Origin: M30B80 sp965656935
GTDB lineage: Bacteria; Pseudomonadota; Alphaproteobacteria; Rhodobacterales; Rhodobacteraceae
NCBI GenBank assembly: GCA_965656935.1
Contig: CBFHMG010000012.1
Coordinates: 4,975 to 68,974 of the forward strand
Direction of reading: 5' to 3'
DNA: 64,000 nt
Of the stretch, positions 62,328-64,000 are shown in pieces; positions within the stretch are counted from its first letter, which is position 1, and each line of letters opens with the position of its first letter. A model generated the notes under the pieces. That model was given only the letters and a program-made list of their open reading frames with translations, searched no databases and was not told the origin of the DNA. Made by a program: the position numbers and the translations under genes.

Positions 62328-62359
62328 TTCCAACCCCAAGGGGTATAAGGGGGTTGGAA
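62328..62359. repeat. Perfect inverted repeat within the G-rich array
   Basis: TTCCAACCCC (62328-62337) and GGGGTTGGAA (62350-62359) form a 10-bp perfect stem with a 12-nt loop. It is at the left end of the iteron-like array and about 90 bp past the helicase stop codon, so it may also end that transcript. Confidence 0.65.
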
Positions 62360-62443
62360 GGAACAGGGGTTGGAACGGGGCCGGAAGGGGGGTGGAAGGC
62401 ACTTTGTCACCCGGTTGGAATGGGGGGTGGAAGGGGGTTGGAA
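62350..62443 (+). repeat. G-rich iteron-like array
   Basis: Seven imperfect units based on GGGGTTGGAA: 62350-62359, 62366-62375, GGGGCCGGAA at 62377-62386, GGGGTGGAA near 62389-62397, GGTTGGAA at 62413-62420, GGGGTGGAA near 62424-62432, and GGGGTTGGAA at 62434-62443. Spacing is irregular (about 11-20 bp). The strand could form G-quadruplexes. It ends 3 bp from the stop codon of a replication-type helicase gene. Confidence 0.7.
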
Positions 62444-62446
62444 CGC

Positions 62447-64000
62447 TCATTCTGCCACCTCCAGATGCGTGCGGCGCTTGCTTGGTGGCCCACTTTTTAC
62501 GATCCGTATTTTGCCAGCGTGCAGCAAACTATCCATTGCGGTCTTAAGCGCCCGCTTGGTCATGCCTTCATTCTTGGGATGCTCGGCAAAGACTTTGGGA
62601 GCGTAGGTCGGTCCGCCCGCATGATTGACGGTGCGGCCTTGCTCCGCAAACATTCGCAGCAACAATAGAAACATCCGCTCCGCCTTGGCGCTGGCCGCCA
62701 TGCGGTCCAACCCCGTCACTGGAGCATCGGCTACGAAAACACCGCTTTGCCAAGTCAGGGCGATCTCGCCGCCTATGCCGCTGTAGTTTGACTTCATCGT
62801 GCGCAGCACACGCGCGTCCGGGTTTTGCTCATATCCGTCTTGCACAACCCGGCTAAGGTATAGGCGGCTGCGAACGGAATTGTTCCAGCCGGTCGAACCG
62901 CTGGTGCCGGTGCCAGAGGCCATGCCTGCCACGGATGGATGCGCCAGCATGACCACGGCGCAGCGGTGATTAATTGCTAGGCCGCGTAGCATCCCAATGA
63001 ATTGCCGCGCTTGCGCCCGGTCGTTTTCGTTGCCTGGAAAGTAGTCGGCCAAAGTGTCGAGAACCAACAAATTGGGGCAGTCACGCTGCAACAGTTGTTT
63101 GACTGCCTCGAGCAACGGTGCCGCTTGCAGCGTACCGCCCTTTGCAACGGTGGCGAGCAGCGCATCCTCGCCTGCAAGGCTGCGAAGCGTCAGATCGCCT
63201 AGATCAGCGAGGGTGGCGTTTTCGGCCCGTGTGATGTCGGCAAGGCGACGATGCAGTTCGGCCTTGTCATCCTCAGCGCTCAGATAGACGGCCTTGCCAT
63301 GTCGCACTGCGAGGCCAAGCCATGGCCGCTGCAAGGCAGTGCTGACGGCCAGCTGGAGTGCGCAGAGGCTCTTACCGGTGCCACCATCACCGCTGAGCAG
63401 CGTCACGGTATTTGCCGGGATCAGATCGTGTACATGCCAAACGCGCTCAGGCACCGGCTGGCCATCCAGATCGCAGGCGCGGAAGATGCCAGATTGGAAA
63501 CGGTTGATCTGCTCGGCGGCCGCAGCAACGTGGTCCGCATTGATAGCGCTGTTTTGCGGGTTCAAAGCACCAATACCGCCGTGCTTTATCGCGAGCTTGT
63601 CTAGCTTGGCACCGCAGTCGCGCGCCATCGCAGGGATGGTCGCCCAGCCAACGCCCAAACCGCGCTTGAAACTCCGCCATTTTTGCTCAATCTCACCCTG
63701 CCGGAATTTGCTGCCGCGGGATGACCATTCGACCGCCAGTGGCAACATATGGTCGCCCGCAGCATGCAGCCCCATAAGGATGCTCAGCCAATCGCCGTAA
63801 GGCATATCGGGATCGAGGTAGTCCAACAGGTCACGTGCCTCGGCCTCTGTTGGGTCGGATGACATGTAGGATGCGCTATAGCCACCCAAGTCGAAGACAG
63901 GCCCTGTGTGGGCTGCGGGGGGCTGTATGGCCGCTGCGGCTTTCACCGACAGCAGCTTCTGCGGGCCGTAGGCGTCACAGACCCATTCTAGGAACTCGAC
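62447..64000 (-). CDS. RepA-like AAA ATPase/helicase with primase C-terminal-type domain (5' end beyond window)
   Basis: The open frame runs unbroken from the stop at 62447 to the window edge (518 codons), so the start lies right of 64000; the GTG at 63946 is internal. A PriCT-2-like segment (ARDLLDYLDPDMPYGDWLSI) precedes a RepA/KaiC-type ATPase (AAA_25). Walker A is LLSGDGGTGKSLCALQ, Walker B is NLLVLDTLADYFPG, and a sensor-like VVMLAHPSV follows. Likely N-terminal primase (beyond the edge) plus hexameric helicase, as in phage-like or integrative elements and some plasmids. Probable mobile-element replication protein. Confidence 0.85.
   Translation of the reverse strand, partial: VEFLEWVCDAYGPQKLLSVKAAAAIQPPAAHTGPVFDLGGYSASYMSSDPTEAEARDLLDYLDPDMPYGDWLSILMGLHAAGDHMLPLAVEWSSRGSKFRQGEIEQKWRSFKRGLGVGWATIPAMARDCGAKLDKLAIKHGGIGALNPQNSAINADHVAAAAEQINRFQSGIFRACDLDGQPVPERVWHVHDLIPANTVTLLSGDGGTGKSLCALQLAVSTALQRPWLGLAVRHGKAVYLSAEDDKAELHRRLADITRAENATLADLGDLTLRSLAGEDALLATVAKGGTLQAAPLLEAVKQLLQRDCPNLLVLDTLADYFPGNENDRAQARQFIGMLRGLAINHRCAVVMLAHPSVAGMASGTGTSGSTGWNNSVRSRLYLSRVVQDGYEQNPDARVLRTMKSNYSGIGGEIALTWQSGVFVADAPVTGLDRMAASAKAERMFLLLLRMFAEQGRTVNHAGGPTYAPKVFAEHPKNEGMTKRALKTAMDSLLHAGKIRIVKSGPPSKRRTHLEVAE

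Larger units (their letters stand above)
62266..62446. other. Noncoding tail of the right-hand element
   Basis: Between the HIT fragment and the helicase stop codon there is no convincing gene. It holds the hairpin (62328-62359) and the G-rich array (62350-62443). The point where HIT similarity ends (about 62265) is the best candidate for the element's left junction. Confidence 0.55.

Noticed and set aside
62186..62410. 74-codon Pro/Arg-rich minus-strand ORF through the G-rich array
   Set aside because: Its frame differs from that of the HIT fragment and it is generated by the TTCCAACCCC repeats; no sign of a protein.

Overview
The window comes from the chromosome (or a chromosome-like scaffold) of a marine-type alphaproteobacterium of the family Rhodobacteraceae (Roseobacter group). 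The evidence is the gene set: a Shemin-pathway 5-aminolevulinate synthase, the CtrA-pathway phosphotransferase ChpT with a DUF3553 neighbour, OlsB/OlsA ornithine-lipid synthesis, an AglEFGAK alpha-glucoside operon, UgpBAEC, and class II DAHP synthase. GC content is high and genes are tightly packed with many 1-20 bp overlaps. Roughly the first 47 kb is ordinary core and metabolic genome; the last 17 kb is patchier.

Layout: 1-7.4 kb holds parE (3' end outside the window), an orphan Flp-pilin-like gene, a DUF1007/NicO metal-transport pair, a MATE exporter, an M20 dipeptidase and a secreted DUF4189-like protein. 7.5-13.5 kb holds hemA, a RodZ-like HTH protein, ispG, the polyamine pair speD-speE, and a YbaK-type deacylase. 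13.5-20.1 kb holds glnE, a GlxA-type regulator, class II DAHP synthase and a PAS_5 protein. 20.2-26.3 kb holds yicC-gmk-gamma carbonic anhydrase, chpT, DUF3553, olsB-olsA, a divergent ThiE-like gene and a TrmJ methyltransferase. 26.5-36.9 kb holds ctaA, an M32 carboxypeptidase, an enoyl-CoA hydratase, a thioesterase, a D-lactate-dehydrogenase-like flavoprotein, a VIT1-like transporter, and putA with its divergent Lrp-type regulator. 36.9-47.0 kb is a sugar locus: a leftward set (LacI regulator, GH1 beta-glucosidase, glucokinase) and a rightward set (aglE-F-G-A-K), with two AAAGCGCTTT operator palindromes between them.

Accessory part: a lone OLD-family ATPase/TOPRIM nuclease with atypical base composition (47.2-49.1 kb) follows the agl operon. 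An MFS exporter and a DsbA-like protein come next. An XRE regulator is then cut after about 71 codons by roughly 700 bp of foreign, small-ORF DNA carrying a 24-bp direct repeat. This abuts an IS3-family element whose transposase is interrupted by 96 Ns. After it comes a leftward UgpBAEC operon extended by an EEP-family phosphoesterase and a sugar-phosphate isomerase, then 1.2 kb without a clear gene, and an N-carbamoyl-amino-acid-type hydrolase. The right end holds an IS3 remnant, the broken C-terminus of a HIT hydrolase, a G-rich iteron-like array and a primase/helicase (RepA-like) gene that runs off the edge. Together these suggest the boundary of an integrated mobile element.

I did not find rRNA, tRNA or CRISPR. 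The most novel-looking places are the 51.5-52.2 kb foreign patch, the right-edge replication-type element with its repeat array, the lone OLD nuclease island, and the modified ugp operon. None can be called a new system from sequence reading alone.
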